Assembly: GCF_002027705.1 (NCBI RefSeq)
Contig: NZ_MBTG01000008.1
Span: 62,001 to 126,000 of the forward strand
Direction: 5' to 3'
Length of the DNA: 64,000 nucleotides
Source of the DNA: Paenibacillus ferrarius
GTDB lineage: Bacteria > Bacillota > Bacilli > Paenibacillales > NBRC-103111
Shown: piece by piece, positions 8,713 through 17,754 of the stretch
How the letters are laid out: every line of letters starts with the position of its first letter
Numbering within the stretch: the stretch's first letter is position 1
The notes under the pieces: model-generated
Told to the model about the DNA's origin: nothing
Database searches by the model: none
The model's input: only the letters and a program-made list of their open reading frames with translations
Translations under genes and position numbers: made by a program

Positions 8713-9669
8713 TTAGTACAGACCGCTTTCGCCGAATTTTTTGGCCAACCGATTAGCGCTGACGACCAGCACCAGCCCGATTAGCGATTTGAATAAGCCG
8801 ACTGCCGTACTGTAGCTGAACTGGCCTTGCTGGATACCGACATTGTAGACATAGGTATCGAAAACCTCGCCTACCTCGCGGTTCATCGCATTCAGCATCA
8901 AGAAGATTTGTTCAAAGCCGGTATCCAGAAACGAGCCGAGTCGAAGGATGAATAAAATGACGATCACACTGCGTATCGCCGGAAGTGTAATATGCCACAC
9001 CTGACGAAAGCGGCCTGCTCCGTCAATCTTCGCAGCTTCATACAATTGCGGATCAACCCCAGCTAAGGCTGCGAGGAAAATAATCGTTCCCCAACCGGTT
9101 TCCTTCCACACAACCTGCGAAACGATCATCGTTCGGAACCATTCGCTGGAAATCAGAAACTCAATCTTGGGAAAACCCATGGAAGCCAATACATCATTGA
9201 CAATCCCGCCTTCGGTTGTGAAAAAAATGTAGGAGATCCCCACCACAACGACCCACGACACAAAATGCGGGATATACACAATCGTTTGAATGGTTCGTTT
9301 AAAAGCCTCTTTGCGAATTTCATTTAACAGCAGGGCCAGTATGATCGGCAGCGGGAAAAAGAAAAACAGATTGTAAATGGCTAAAATAATCGTATTCTTG
9401 AACAGCATTGCGAAAGAGGCATCAAAGAAGAAACGCTCGAAATGCTTAAGCCCCACCCATTTGCTGTGCAGCATGCCCAGGGCGGGTTGATAATCCTGAA
9501 AGGAAATCAGCAGCCCCCACATGGGGAAATAGCGAAAAATAATAAAGTAGAGCATGCCGGGAAGTGCCATCAGATACAGCCACCTGTTTTTGAATAGACG
9601 GTTAAATCTTCGGCGGGCGTCGCTCCGTGTAACCGTATCCGATTCTAACGGCTTGGAAGTCAGTTCCAC
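8713..9669 (-). CDS. Carbohydrate ABC transporter permease (LplB/YtcQ-partner type)
   Basis: 318 residues. The N-terminal membrane helix MALPGMLYFIIFRYFPMWG and the phrase GLLISFQDYQPALG are hallmarks of the LplB family; the EAA loop reads YEAAKIDGAGRFRQVWHITL. It pairs with the LplC-like protein to form the channel. The start is GTG at 9669 with AAGGAGG about 10 bases upstream; the ATG seen closer to the RBS is out of frame. First gene of the importer operon. A four-module repeat element and the terminator of the upstream AraC gene separate it from that gene, so it should have its own promoter. Confidence 0.92.
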   Translation of the reverse strand: MELTSKPLESDTVTRSDARRRFNRLFKNRWLYLMALPGMLYFIIFRYFPMWGLLISFQDYQPALGMLHSKWVGLKHFERFFFDASFAMLFKNTIILAIYNLFFFFPLPIILALLLNEIRKEAFKRTIQTIVYIPHFVSWVVVVGISYIFFTTEGGIVNDVLASMGFPKIEFLISSEWFRTMIVSQVVWKETGWGTIIFLAALAGVDPQLYEAAKIDGAGRFRQVWHITLPAIRSVIVILFILRLGSFLDTGFEQIFLMLNAMNREVGEVFDTYVYNVGIQQGQFSYSTAVGLFKSLIGLVLVVSANRLAKKFGESGLY

Positions 9670-9864
9670 TGTTCATCGTCCTCCTTGTTTGTTATGACAG
9701 CGTTAGCATATCGAAGCCTGAAATTGCCTTCAATAATCAACAGCGCTCCATCTGCCTAAAACACGCAAAACCAGCGTAAATCCAGACTTTATAATCATTA
9801 GCGACCCTACTTATAATCATTGAAAGCTTGTGTACTCCCCAAAAAAGCAATTGCCTAACGAAAA

Positions 9865-10041
9865 GGAACTATGATCCGCTAATCGGCTCAGAATCCGATA
9901 TTTACAGCTGAAAGGGAAGTACGATCCCTTATTTCACCTCGCTAGTGAGAAATTCCAGCAATTTAGACAAATTAGCGTACCGTAGTTCCGACTAACTAGC
10001 CAAATGGCTGTTTGGATCATGAATAAGGGAACGTAGTTCCC
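9865..10041. repeat. 177-bp four-module intergenic element, copy 2
   Basis: Modules start at 9865, 9914, 9969 and 10022, the same offsets (0, 49, 104, 157) as copy 1 at 1240, and the sequence is closely similar. It fills most of the gap between the terminator at 10195 and the permease operon. The rest of the gap (10042-10194) holds a short CATCTT hexanucleotide run and no convincing gene. Confidence 0.9.
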
Positions 10042-10194
10042 ATTCGCGCGAGTTCGTTACCTATCAGGTCGCAACTACCCCACAGCTGGCTCACCTCATC
10101 TTCATCTTCATCTTCATCCTCATCCGCATCCGCAGCAGCAAATAAATAAGAGGCAAGCCCTTTGCGCTCCAAATCATCTAAATTTCTGTATAGC

Positions 10195-10223
10195 AAAAAA
10201 CCTTGGCCCATTAGCCAAGGTTT
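10195..10223 (-). terminator. Rho-independent terminator of the membrane-bound AraC regulator
   Basis: On the minus strand AACCTTGGC, loop TAATG, GCCAAGGTT, then a run of T, about 25 bases after the stop codon. Strong hairpin. Confidence 0.9.
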
Positions 10224-10248
10224 GATCTGCTCCTTTGATTACAAGCAG

Positions 10249-12507
10249 CTATTGCTCTGCTCGTTTCTGTTCTCTGTATTGACCGGGGGTCATTGCTTCC
10301 AGCTTACGAAACTGACGGATGAAATTTTGTGCATTCGTATATTGCAGGCGTTCAGCAATTTCCGTAATCTTCATTTCCGTTCCACTGAGCCAACTTTTCG
10401 CCATATCATGACGGTAGCCAGCTAAATAATCACTAAAATTCATGCCCGATTCTTTGCGAAACATCCGGCGTATATAATGTGTGCTGTAATTCAAACGCAG
10501 TGCGCACTGCTCAAGTGTCAAATCACTGTCATAATGCTCATGGATGAGATCCATTACCGAACGAGAAATGCTTTTGCCCGACGATTCATGCCGTTTGCGC
10601 GTCAATTCTATCATCGGAGAAATCATTTGCGACTTGAACCACGCTTCGATTTCCTGCGGCGTCTTCAGTCCAAACATTTGTTCATACTCATTGCGATGAT
10701 CTTGAGAGAACAGTTCTCCGGTATCCCCCATCTCATACAAGACGCGGATCAGATCCGTCAGCAGCATAGCAAAGGACATGCGGTACAGATTAGGATCGGA
10801 CTCTACTCGCAGCACATCTTGAATAAATTGGTGAAGCAGCTCCTCTGCCTTATCCTTATCCAGAAAGACTATCGCCTGGGTAAGCTCTGAAACCAAATGA
10901 TGCGGATAGTATTGCCGCGAAGCCTGCTTCGGCTTCAAGTCATCCAAATGCAGAATCGCCTTTTCGCCGAGTCGAATCCGATATTGCAGCGCTTCTTTGG
11001 CTTCGAGAAATGCCTGAGAAGTCGCAAACAAATGCGTATAAGGCCGGCTTATGCCTATACTAACTTTGAGCCCAAGAAATTCCTCGGCAGCGTTCTGGAC
11101 CGACATGGCCAAAGCGCTCCACTCGCTTAGCAGCTCCATGTGATTGTCTGCATCGCTGCCAACAAGCGTAACTTGATAGTTTCCGATCGGCATCGCCTGA
11201 ATTCGCTGCGGAATAGGAATAAGCTCTGAGGCTATGTTATTAATCGCAAACAACAGAAGATCCTGCTCACTGAGACTATAGCGTGTTTGGGCTAACGTAT
11301 CAATTTGCAGCACCAATACCGCGTAACTTTGCCACACAGGCAGTTGAAAGCGCTCCGCTTTCTCCTCCATTTCACTGCGGTACAGCTCGCCTTGAAAAAG
11401 CTTCAACATGAAGTAATCAACCAACTGCCCCGACTGAATCTTCATTTGTCCTTCCAATTGTTCCTTGGACTGATGAAGGGATGCGAATTGATTCCCGATC
11501 CAATGCAGCTCGTCTTTGACAACAACTCTTCCGCCAGACGGTTTGCTGTGACTCATCGTAAATTCCATCAAGTTTCGTACTGGAAAATAGATCCGCTTGG
11601 AAGCCCAATATGACAATAGCGCAGCAAACAGGAGTAAAAGCACACACGCTGTTAAGGTAGCCCAGCCAATAGAAGCCGATTCTTTCTTAGCCTCCTCCAG
11701 CGGAATGACAGAGACATAAGTCCAATTATTGTACCGAGATTGGTTATAAATCACGCTGTATGGTTTACCTGACACAGTGCTGTTGAAATACCCCTGTGTT
11801 TTCTCGGCTTTCTGCAGCTCTTCGGACCACGGTTCGGAGAGGATGTTTTGGCCGATTCTCTCGGGATTGCTGTGGATGATAATGTTCATCTTGTCGTCAA
11901 CAATCATCGTTTCTCTCGTCGAGAAACCACCAGTCAACAACTTGGCCAACTCGGCGCTCGACATTCGGACGAATAAGTAGCCTTTGGGCTCAGCAGCCAA
12001 AGAAGGAATCGCTTTCATTAACTTGATGCCGGTAAAAGCTTGATCCGAATCAGGCAGCCAGCGAGAGTTGTAAGCCGAATTCAGGTTGACCGCTGCCTTG
12101 GTTTTATCTGTGCCAAAATAGAAACCGCCATCTTTGATATACCATTTGTTCTGAATGCTGTGGAGCTCGGCTGTTTTGACACCCAGCTCATAGGTTTGTA
12201 CACCCAGAAGACCTTTTGCCAACAAATCAATGTCTTGAAAATCTTCTATTTCCATTTTTTTCGCAACCGAATTGACGACAAACGGTGTCTCCGCGTATCT
12301 TCCGGATACTTGATCGACGACCTTAAGAATCTGTTCAACGCGGCTTTGCGATTGCTGCAAAATGAAAACATTCGCTTCATTCACCTTTGTTTGGACGGTC
12401 GAAGTCGATTGGAAGAAGGCATACACACCTAGGAATAAAAGCGGAACCGTGCTAATTAACGTAGTAGATACCAAAAGCTTGATTAGGAATGAGTATCGTG
12501 AGGGCAT
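10249..12507 (-). CDS. Membrane-bound AraC-family regulator with extracellular sensor (YesS-like)
   Basis: 752 residues from the ATG at 12507, chosen because GGAGG lies 5 bases before it; the longer frame to 12555 has no RBS. Layout: TM helix 1 (residues ~8-30), an external sensor region of roughly 250 residues, TM helix 2 (WATLTACVLLLLFAALLSYW) with an adjoining HAMP-like stretch, a cytoplasmic linker, and a C-terminal two-helix-turn-helix AraC domain (MDLIHEHYDSDLTLEQCALRL, IAERLQYTNAQNFIRQFR). Paenibacillus genomes use such one-component receptors beside LplABC importers, so it probably senses a sugar and controls the operon at 6223-9669. Confidence 0.9.
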   Translation of the reverse strand: MPSRYSFLIKLLVSTTLISTVPLLFLGVYAFFQSTSTVQTKVNEANVFILQQSQSRVEQILKVVDQVSGRYAETPFVVNSVAKKMEIEDFQDIDLLAKGLLGVQTYELGVKTAELHSIQNKWYIKDGGFYFGTDKTKAAVNLNSAYNSRWLPDSDQAFTGIKLMKAIPSLAAEPKGYLFVRMSSAELAKLLTGGFSTRETMIVDDKMNIIIHSNPERIGQNILSEPWSEELQKAEKTQGYFNSTVSGKPYSVIYNQSRYNNWTYVSVIPLEEAKKESASIGWATLTACVLLLLFAALLSYWASKRIYFPVRNLMEFTMSHSKPSGGRVVVKDELHWIGNQFASLHQSKEQLEGQMKIQSGQLVDYFMLKLFQGELYRSEMEEKAERFQLPVWQSYAVLVLQIDTLAQTRYSLSEQDLLLFAINNIASELIPIPQRIQAMPIGNYQVTLVGSDADNHMELLSEWSALAMSVQNAAEEFLGLKVSIGISRPYTHLFATSQAFLEAKEALQYRIRLGEKAILHLDDLKPKQASRQYYPHHLVSELTQAIVFLDKDKAEELLHQFIQDVLRVESDPNLYRMSFAMLLTDLIRVLYEMGDTGELFSQDHRNEYEQMFGLKTPQEIEAWFKSQMISPMIELTRKRHESSGKSISRSVMDLIHEHYDSDLTLEQCALRLNYSTHYIRRMFRKESGMNFSDYLAGYRHDMAKSWLSGTEMKITEIAERLQYTNAQNFIRQFRKLEAMTPGQYREQKRAEQ

Positions 12508-12605
12508 GGCATCCTCCATCAACAGAATTAATGGTTCCCATTGTAACATATGCATGCGATTTTGAGGACAGGCATTTCTCAGAAGCTGCCAAATGGATAC
12601 CCGAA

Positions 12606-12650
12606 GAAAAAACCGCTTACACGGAACACTCCCCGTGTTAAGCGGCTTTG
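12606..12650 (-). terminator. Rho-independent terminator of the gluconolactonase-like gene
   Basis: On the minus strand AAGCCGCTTAACACGG and CCGTGTAAGCGGTT pair with one bulge, followed by a T-run, 12 bases after the stop at 12662. Confidence 0.85.
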
Positions 12651-12661
12651 AACCTTATGTA

Positions 12662-13546
12662 TTAGTTGTCTCCGAAGCCATATGTTTTCGTACCCTTGAC
12701 TCCGGGCTTCACTGCAAAAATCCCTCCGGCATGCGGCTGCTCCGCCATTTGCCCTGGCTGAATTCCCTTGCTGGCTGTCGTTATATACAGGGTGTCTAAC
12801 TCTTCTCCGCCAAAGACGCAGGAACTGACCTTTGCTACAGGGACTGGAATGCTTGCCAGCTTCTGAGCGGTTTTGGGATCCCAGCGGGAAACCTGCCAAC
12901 CGTCCCAATGTGCAATCCATAACATGCCTTCTGCATCACTGGTCATTCCATCCGGAAAGCCTTGTTCCGTTTGAAAATCAATTAAGACTCTCGCGTTGCT
13001 GATTTCCCCATTCACTGCATCGAATGCAAACGCATAAACAAGCTTTTTCAGCGAATCGATGTAATACATTTCTGTCTCGTCCAAACTCCAAGCAATACCG
13101 TTGGAAACGCCAACGTTGTCTACGACTTTGCGGCAGCTACTCTCATTGTCCAATACATAAAGAGCACCCGTTGCCTCTGTTTCTGCTATTTCCATCGTTC
13201 CTGCCCAGAATCTCCCCCGAGAATCACACTTGCCATCATTAAAACGGTTGCCTGGTTGATGCGACTCTGGGTCAACCAAGGGAGTAAGCTCGCGCGACTC
13301 CAAATCGTAGGCTTGAAAACCGGATTGCGTAGCCAACATCACCTTATTCGCGCCGGCGCTGACGACAGCACCCACATATTCGCCGACAGGAAACTGTTCA
13401 TTATGGCCCGTGACAGGATCGAATTGATGAAACGTCTTCCCCACAATATCAACCCAATACAGCTTTCGCTGTGCAGCATGCCAGCTGGGGCCTTCCCCTA
13501 ATATTGCCTTGGCATCCAGTACAAGCTTGACGTGATCAGCACTCAT
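12662..13546 (-). CDS. SMP-30/gluconolactonase (regucalcin) family lactone hydrolase
   Basis: 294 residues, the normal size for the family, a six-bladed propeller that hydrolyses sugar lactones with a bound divalent metal. Diagnostic stretches are LGEGPSWHAAQRKLYWVDI (the metal-binding Glu near residue 18), NRFNDGKCDSRGRFWAGTM and SNGIAWSLDETEMYYIDS, plus FPDGMTSDAEGMLWIAHWDG near the C-terminus. AAAGGAG lies 11 bases before the ATG. It stands alone between the membrane-bound AraC gene and a divergent MFS transporter, with its own terminator. A role in the pathway fed by the nearby importer is possible but not shown. Confidence 0.92.
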   Translation of the reverse strand: MSADHVKLVLDAKAILGEGPSWHAAQRKLYWVDIVGKTFHQFDPVTGHNEQFPVGEYVGAVVSAGANKVMLATQSGFQAYDLESRELTPLVDPESHQPGNRFNDGKCDSRGRFWAGTMEIAETEATGALYVLDNESSCRKVVDNVGVSNGIAWSLDETEMYYIDSLKKLVYAFAFDAVNGEISNARVLIDFQTEQGFPDGMTSDAEGMLWIAHWDGWQVSRWDPKTAQKLASIPVPVAKVSSCVFGGEELDTLYITTASKGIQPGQMAEQPHAGGIFAVKPGVKGTKTYGFGDN

Positions 13547-13734
13547 CTTCTATTCAGCTCCTTTCTCTCAATAGTAAACCGAATACCGCGAGATTGGAAG
13601 ATGCAGGAATATCGACATTGTGAAAGCTTGTACGACTCGGATCCCGCCGATGCTGTCAGAATGAATGCTCCATTTTAAATGATAATAGTTCTCAGTGACT
13701 ATGTGTAAATTTAATCGCCTCTTGAGAATTTTCT

Positions 13735-13764
13735 TTGGAAATCTGGCAAGCAGCATGATAGAAT
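13735..13764 (+). promoter_or_regulatory. Possible sigma-A promoter of the MFS/KapD-like pair
   Basis: TTGGAA (13735-13740), 18 bases, TAGAAT (13759-13764), about 56 bases before the MFS start. The -35 box is weak. Confidence 0.4.
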
Positions 13765-13820
13765 GTAGTTTTACAAACGTATTCTGCCATTTAATCAGGA
13801 AGGTATAGGTCATCATCATT

Positions 13821-14972
13821 ATGAATTCTTCAAATTTATTGCGTTCTTTTAATTTTTTGTATTTCGCCCTTCTGGCCATGTTCGTTTCCTTCCTTCCCGT
13901 TTATCTGGATGCGCAAGGGCTTCCTGCGACCAAAATTGGATTGATTATCGGAACAGGCGGTATCATTACGATTTTCTCACAGCCTTTATGGGGAATGATA
14001 AGTGACAGAACCAAAACGATTAAAAAAATTATGCTGCTTCTCTTGGGATGCTCGACAGTCGTTGGTTATTTCTTATATGCCTCCAACAGCTTTGTCATCC
14101 TGCTCCTGTTTACGATGCTGTTATACTTTTTCTTAATGCCTTTGGACCCTTTGACAGAAAGTCTGAACTTCCAGACAGCAGAAGCAAACGGAGTCAGCTA
14201 TGGCTCTATTCGAACGTTTGGCGCCATTGGCTACGCCGTGATGTCACTCGCTGTTGGTTATGCGATTCAATATTTAGGCATCAATAGCCTTGCTTTCCTT
14301 TTTGCAGGCATTGGCATTATCAGCATTCTGATCTGCTTGCCCTTGCCGGATGCTCCAGTAACCGGGAAGCCGATTACGTTGAAGAGCCTAAAGACGTTCC
14401 TAAGCAATAAAGAAACGATCTGGTTTCTGGTGCTCATCTTTATTATTGCTGTACCGCAGCGGATCAATGATACTTTTCTTGGTGTTTATATTCGCAAATT
14501 AGGCGGCAGTCCTGAATTGGTCGGGCAGGCTTGGTTTCTGGCAGCGGGCAGCGAGATACTCGTGTTCGCTTTAAGCTTCTGGTGGCTTCGCAAAGGAAAA
14601 GAATTAGCGATTATTGGTTTCTCGGCTTTCTTCTACTTCATTCGCTTCTTCCTATCCGCTTGGGTGACAGAGCCTCATATACTCGTATACTTGCAGTTAT
14701 TCCAAACTTTCACCTTCCCGATCTTTTATTCCGCGGCTATTCAATATCTGTACCGCATCGTACCTGAGGAATGGCGCGCAACAGGACAAACCGTACTCGC
14801 TTTGCTGTTCTTCGGCGTTTCGGGAATCGTCGCCTCTTACTTAGGCGGATGGTTCTATGAAAGTTTTGGCGGGAAACCTTTATATCTATGGATTTCAGGA
14901 ATGTCTTTTATCGGCCTGCTGTTTAGTCTGGTTTTAAGTGCAATCTATGGAAAAAGGAAGATGGTATCCTAA
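13821..14972 (+). CDS. MFS transporter (MFS_1_like family)
   Basis: 383 residues with about twelve hydrophobic segments. Between TM2 and TM3 it has the MFS motif A-like LWGMISDRTKTIKKIM. The compact size and the start SFNFLYFALLAMFVSFLPVYL resemble the MFS_1_like group (nucleoside/phenylpropionate-type carriers), so it is probably a small-molecule symporter or exporter of unknown substrate. AGGAAGG is rather far (about 17 bases) from the ATG. The KapD-like gene follows 50 bases downstream on the same strand. Confidence 0.85.
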   Translation: MNSSNLLRSFNFLYFALLAMFVSFLPVYLDAQGLPATKIGLIIGTGGIITIFSQPLWGMISDRTKTIKKIMLLLLGCSTVVGYFLYASNSFVILLLFTMLLYFFLMPLDPLTESLNFQTAEANGVSYGSIRTFGAIGYAVMSLAVGYAIQYLGINSLAFLFAGIGIISILICLPLPDAPVTGKPITLKSLKTFLSNKETIWFLVLIFIIAVPQRINDTFLGVYIRKLGGSPELVGQAWFLAAGSEILVFALSFWWLRKGKELAIIGFSAFFYFIRFFLSAWVTEPHILVYLQLFQTFTFPIFYSAAIQYLYRIVPEEWRATGQTVLALLFFGVSGIVASYLGGWFYESFGGKPLYLWISGMSFIGLLFSLVLSAIYGKRKMVS

Positions 14973-15022
14973 GCATTTTCTGTTAAAATGGAAAGCACAG
15001 AGATCGAACGGGGGCAAACAAC

Positions 15023-15805
15023 ATGGACTACATTATTTTGGATATCGAATTCAACGGCCGTAAATTTGCGAGTGAATTGCCGATGGAGGTCATCGAGATT
15101 GGGGCTGTCAGGTTAAATGCTTCATTAGAGCCTGTGGACGAGTTCTCGTCTCTGATCAAACCGGTTTATTTCTCCAAGCTAAACGGATTTATTAAGAAGA
15201 AGACCGGCATTCCGCAAGAAGATATTGATCAAGCTGAAGGTTTTCCCAAGGTCATTACGAATTTCGTGAACTGGCTGAATCGCAGCGGGGAATTCCTTCT
15301 TATTACCTGGGGCGGCGAGGATCTCAAACGCATCGTCTTTGACACACGGATGCACAAAATGGATGACGGATTCTGGATGTCAGCTTCTTATTTCGATTTA
15401 TTGAAGGGCTTCACCCGTTACAAAAATGTAACGAATGATGTGAGTGTCGAAGGGGCGCTGCTTGATTTGAATATCACCTCCGAGGGTTCGGCTCACAGAG
15501 CGCTTGATGATGCCCGAATGACAGGCGATGTATTTCGAGCGATATTTAGCGAGCTTGATTTCGAGCGCAAGCAGCAGTACGTCGACGTCTATGCGAATGC
15601 GAAGGAAAGAAGGCTGGTCAAGACCGCCATTCGAGCGATTACCGCACAGAAAGTCGTTCCAACTTGGGAACTGCTTGTCGAGCATTATTTCACAGAGAAA
15701 ATGGCCATAACAGATCCAAGAAAGCTCGCGGAGCTGCAAGCATTATTTGCCGTGGAGATGACCAAAGATCAGCGTCCAGCCAAAGCGCCTACACAGAAGA
15801 TATAA
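15023..15805 (+). CDS. DEDDh 3'-5' exonuclease, KapD-like
   Basis: 260 residues. The exonuclease motifs are visible: DIEFN near the N-terminus (Asp7, Glu9) and HRALDDARMTGD, which carries the histidine and last aspartate of the DEDDh set. The fold removes nucleotides from 3' ends. In Bacillus, KapD belongs to this family and, when overproduced, dampens the KinA sporulation pathway; whether this protein does so is inference. The C-terminal ~90 residues after the nuclease domain are unassigned. GGGGG lies 7-8 bases before the ATG, and the gene ends at a two-way terminator. Confidence 0.85.
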   Translation: MDYIILDIEFNGRKFASELPMEVIEIGAVRLNASLEPVDEFSSLIKPVYFSKLNGFIKKKTGIPQEDIDQAEGFPKVITNFVNWLNRSGEFLLITWGGEDLKRIVFDTRMHKMDDGFWMSASYFDLLKGFTRYKNVTNDVSVEGALLDLNITSEGSAHRALDDARMTGDVFRAIFSELDFERKQQYVDVYANAKERRLVKTAIRAITAQKVVPTWELLVEHYFTEKMAITDPRKLAELQALFAVEMTKDQRPAKAPTQKI

Positions 15806-15828
15806 GCATAATTATTTCATCCGCCATA

Positions 15829-15883
15829 TAAAAAGCCAATCCACTAGACCTCCTTTCGGACAAGTCTAATGAATTGGCTTTTC
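15829..15883. terminator. Bidirectional terminator between the KapD-like and IDEAL-like genes
   Basis: AAAAGCCAAT and ATTGGCTTTT pair at the base, with GACTTG-type complementarity (AGAC/GTCT) further in. A and T tracts on both sides serve the two convergent genes. Confidence 0.8.
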
Positions 15884-15896
15884 TTCTTCCGATGGA

Positions 15897-16274
15897 TCAG
15901 AACTGGTCAACACCTAGACGGTTGTGGTAGGATATTGGCAACAAATTCTGTTCAAGTCGGTTCGACACATTGTGTTTAATATGAATCAATTCTTCGAACA
16001 GCTCCGCAAACCATTCTTTATCTCTTGCAGCCAGCGCTACATCAATCAAGCTTTTGACTTGTTCTTCTATATCAAATGCAGCTATAGGCAATTTCTTCAC
16101 ATCATGATGAACAACCTCTATCACTTTTCCAATCGCAGCGTCATGATCGGATGCGATGACATAAATGCGCGCCGTTCCTTGCCGGGTATCGATAGATTCC
16201 ACATAGCCATGAATCAATTCATCTTCGTTCGTTGCTGCCATTACCCAATCACTAATTGTAAAGTTCATCATCAT
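15897..16274 (-). CDS. Hypothetical protein with IDEAL-like C-terminal motif
   Basis: About 125 residues. The start is one of three consecutive ATG codons, 16274 being the first; a GTG at 16283 is also open. The N-terminal part (NFTISDWVMAATNEDELIHGYVESIDTRQGTARIYVI) looks like a small beta-rich domain. Then comes VKSLIDVALAARDKEWFAELF, similar to the short IDEAL domain of Bacillus regulators and adaptor-like proteins. I do not know its function. It has its own excellent sigma-A promoter overlapped by a palindrome, so it should be expressed strongly and under a repressor. Confidence 0.7.
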   Translation of the reverse strand: MMMNFTISDWVMAATNEDELIHGYVESIDTRQGTARIYVIASDHDAAIGKVIEVVHHDVKKLPIAAFDIEEQVKSLIDVALAARDKEWFAELFEELIHIKHNVSNRLEQNLLPISYHNRLGVDQF

Positions 16275-16303
16275 CACCGCCACTTCTTAGTAGTAAAGAC
16301 TTT

Positions 16304-16340
16304 ATACTGTAATTATAATTATTACAGTATGTATTGTCAA
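16304..16340 (-). promoter_or_regulatory. Consensus sigma-A promoter overlapped by a perfect palindrome
   Basis: On the minus strand TTGACA (16335-16340) and TATAAT (16312-16317) are separated by exactly 17 bases, both perfect consensus boxes. A palindrome with 10-bp perfect arms (ATACTGTAAT, 7 bases, ATTACAGTAT; 16304-16330) covers the -10 and most of the spacer. A protein bound there would block RNA polymerase, so this is a probable repressor site for the IDEAL-like gene. The repressor is not identified. Confidence 0.85.
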
Positions 16341-16363
16341 GTACTGCTTCTTAGGACTGCGTC

Positions 16364-17485
16364 CTATTTATTGGGTCCACTGGCGGTGATGGTGCTGGCC
16401 TTTTTATTTTTATAAGTAGTCATGACGAGGATTAGTAGTGGATATAGCAGTCCCAGCAAGATCGCTTCCGATGTCCAGGTTGTCGTATCCCATTTGGTTT
16501 TATACACAAAATTCGGGTAAACCACCAATGATAGCACGCTCGTAATCATCCCTAGAGGAAAGCAAAGTATTTTCCCCTGATTGGGCAATTGGAACACCTC
16601 ACCGAACCCCGTCATCATCGCATAAAAATAAAGAGTTAGCTTGAAGTACACAAATACAAACCAAAGGAAGGCAACAATCACTTCAATTCTCTGCAAAAAA
16701 TTCCCTACATTGATTTTCCTCGCTAACACGTACGTCGGATAGATTTGCGTTTCTGAATTGGCTGGCCCCAAAACCATCGTACTGACCAAAACCAGAATCA
16801 TCAGAAAAATGCCGCTCAATAAGCCTCCAATTACGAAAGCTTTTCCTATTCCGGGCTTCCATACAAGCGTTGAATTAAAAGCCGCAAAGGTAATAAATAA
16901 AGGCAGGTAGGAATAATTAACAACCTGCAGAGTACCTCGAACGAGCGACATCCCCTCCAACTCGCCGATCGGAAGCAGCATCTCCGGTTTAACCTCCGGC
17001 ATAATCAATAGAATAAACATAACGAATAAAAGAATAATCCAAGGGAAAAATATTTCCGCTGTCCGTGCCAAGTTGGCTATTCCGAAATTCGCTCCAAGCA
17101 TGGCGGTGATGATAAATAAAACGTGAATGGCTTCAACTGGCGTATCCGGCATGATTTGTGTCGTAATGAAGCTGCCGATATAAAATAATACCTGGGCACA
17201 AATAATCATAATTGCAAACGTAATCAACAAACTAATCCCTTTGCCGAGCCAACGTCCAAACAGCCTTTCATTCATTTGAAAGAGGTTCAGCCCTTTATTT
17301 CTCTTAAAAATAAGGATATAAAGAGCTAAAAACAAAAGGCCGATACTGGTCCCCACGATCTGCAATATCCAGGCATTCTGCTTCGCCTCATTCGCTAACG
17401 CAGATGGAACAACGAGTATCGTCGTTCCAACCATAAAGAGGAGAACAAGAATCATGATTTGGCGAGATGACAGCATTTCATTCAT
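16364..17485 (-). CDS. Spore germination permease subunit, GerB/GerKB family
   Basis: 373 residues from the ATG at 17485, which has GGAGG at 17496-17500; the longer frame to 17572 lacks an RBS. Ten hydrophobic segments, opening with SSRQIMILVLLFMVGTTILVVPS as in the APC-superfamily GerB proteins that bind germinants in the inner spore membrane. A conserved PEVKPEMLLPIGE loop is visible. It is the last gene of the order gerA-gerC-small-gerB, 26 bases after the small gene. The specific germinant cannot be told from sequence. Confidence 0.93.
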   Translation of the reverse strand: MNEMLSSRQIMILVLLFMVGTTILVVPSALANEAKQNAWILQIVGTSIGLLFLALYILIFKRNKGLNLFQMNERLFGRWLGKGISLLITFAIMIICAQVLFYIGSFITTQIMPDTPVEAIHVLFIITAMLGANFGIANLARTAEIFFPWIILLFVMFILLIMPEVKPEMLLPIGELEGMSLVRGTLQVVNYSYLPLFITFAAFNSTLVWKPGIGKAFVIGGLLSGIFLMILVLVSTMVLGPANSETQIYPTYVLARKINVGNFLQRIEVIVAFLWFVFVYFKLTLYFYAMMTGFGEVFQLPNQGKILCFPLGMITSVLSLVVYPNFVYKTKWDTTTWTSEAILLGLLYPLLILVMTTYKNKKASTITASGPNK

Positions 17486-17511
17486 CTTCAGGCACCTCCT
17501 TCCGTTATACC

Positions 17512-17748
17512 TTAAATGAAACCCAGAGAAAGAAGCAGCTTCGTGAGAGGTCTCATGGCAAACTCGATCCAATCCCCCGGATTAAGGAAAGGCAGACCTA
17601 GCGTCCTCCAAATCACCAGAAAGTTTCCTATTGCCAAAAAGATCAGATACACGCTCACGTTCCCTTTTGTCCCGCAATTACGAAGCTTCGGAATTTCAAA
17701 ATAAGCTGCGAGAACCGAGATCGCAAATACACTGATTCCCAAGATCAT
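17512..17748 (-). CDS. Small two-TM membrane protein, probable germinant-receptor D subunit
   Basis: 78 residues with two hydrophobic helices (MILGISVFAISVLAAYFEIP and VYLIFLAIGNFLVIWRTLGL). GAGGAG precedes the ATG and overlaps the end of the gerC-like gene, leaving only 6 bases between stop and start. Small two-TM D proteins encoded in or next to germinant-receptor operons are known in Bacillus and modulate receptor activity. Position, size and topology all match, although pairwise sequence similarity among D proteins is low. Confidence 0.75.
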   Translation of the reverse strand: MILGISVFAISVLAAYFEIPKLRNCGTKGNVSVYLIFLAIGNFLVIWRTLGLPFLNPGDWIEFAMRPLTKLLLSLGFI

Positions 17749-17754
17749 TGCTTC

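Noticed and set aside
10017..10211. Minus-strand ORF of 64 codons with an Asp/Glu-rich stretch
   Set aside because: Its start lies in the loop of a strong terminator, the acidic run comes from a CATCTT-type hexanucleotide repeat, and its end enters a repeat element. No RBS-supported start.
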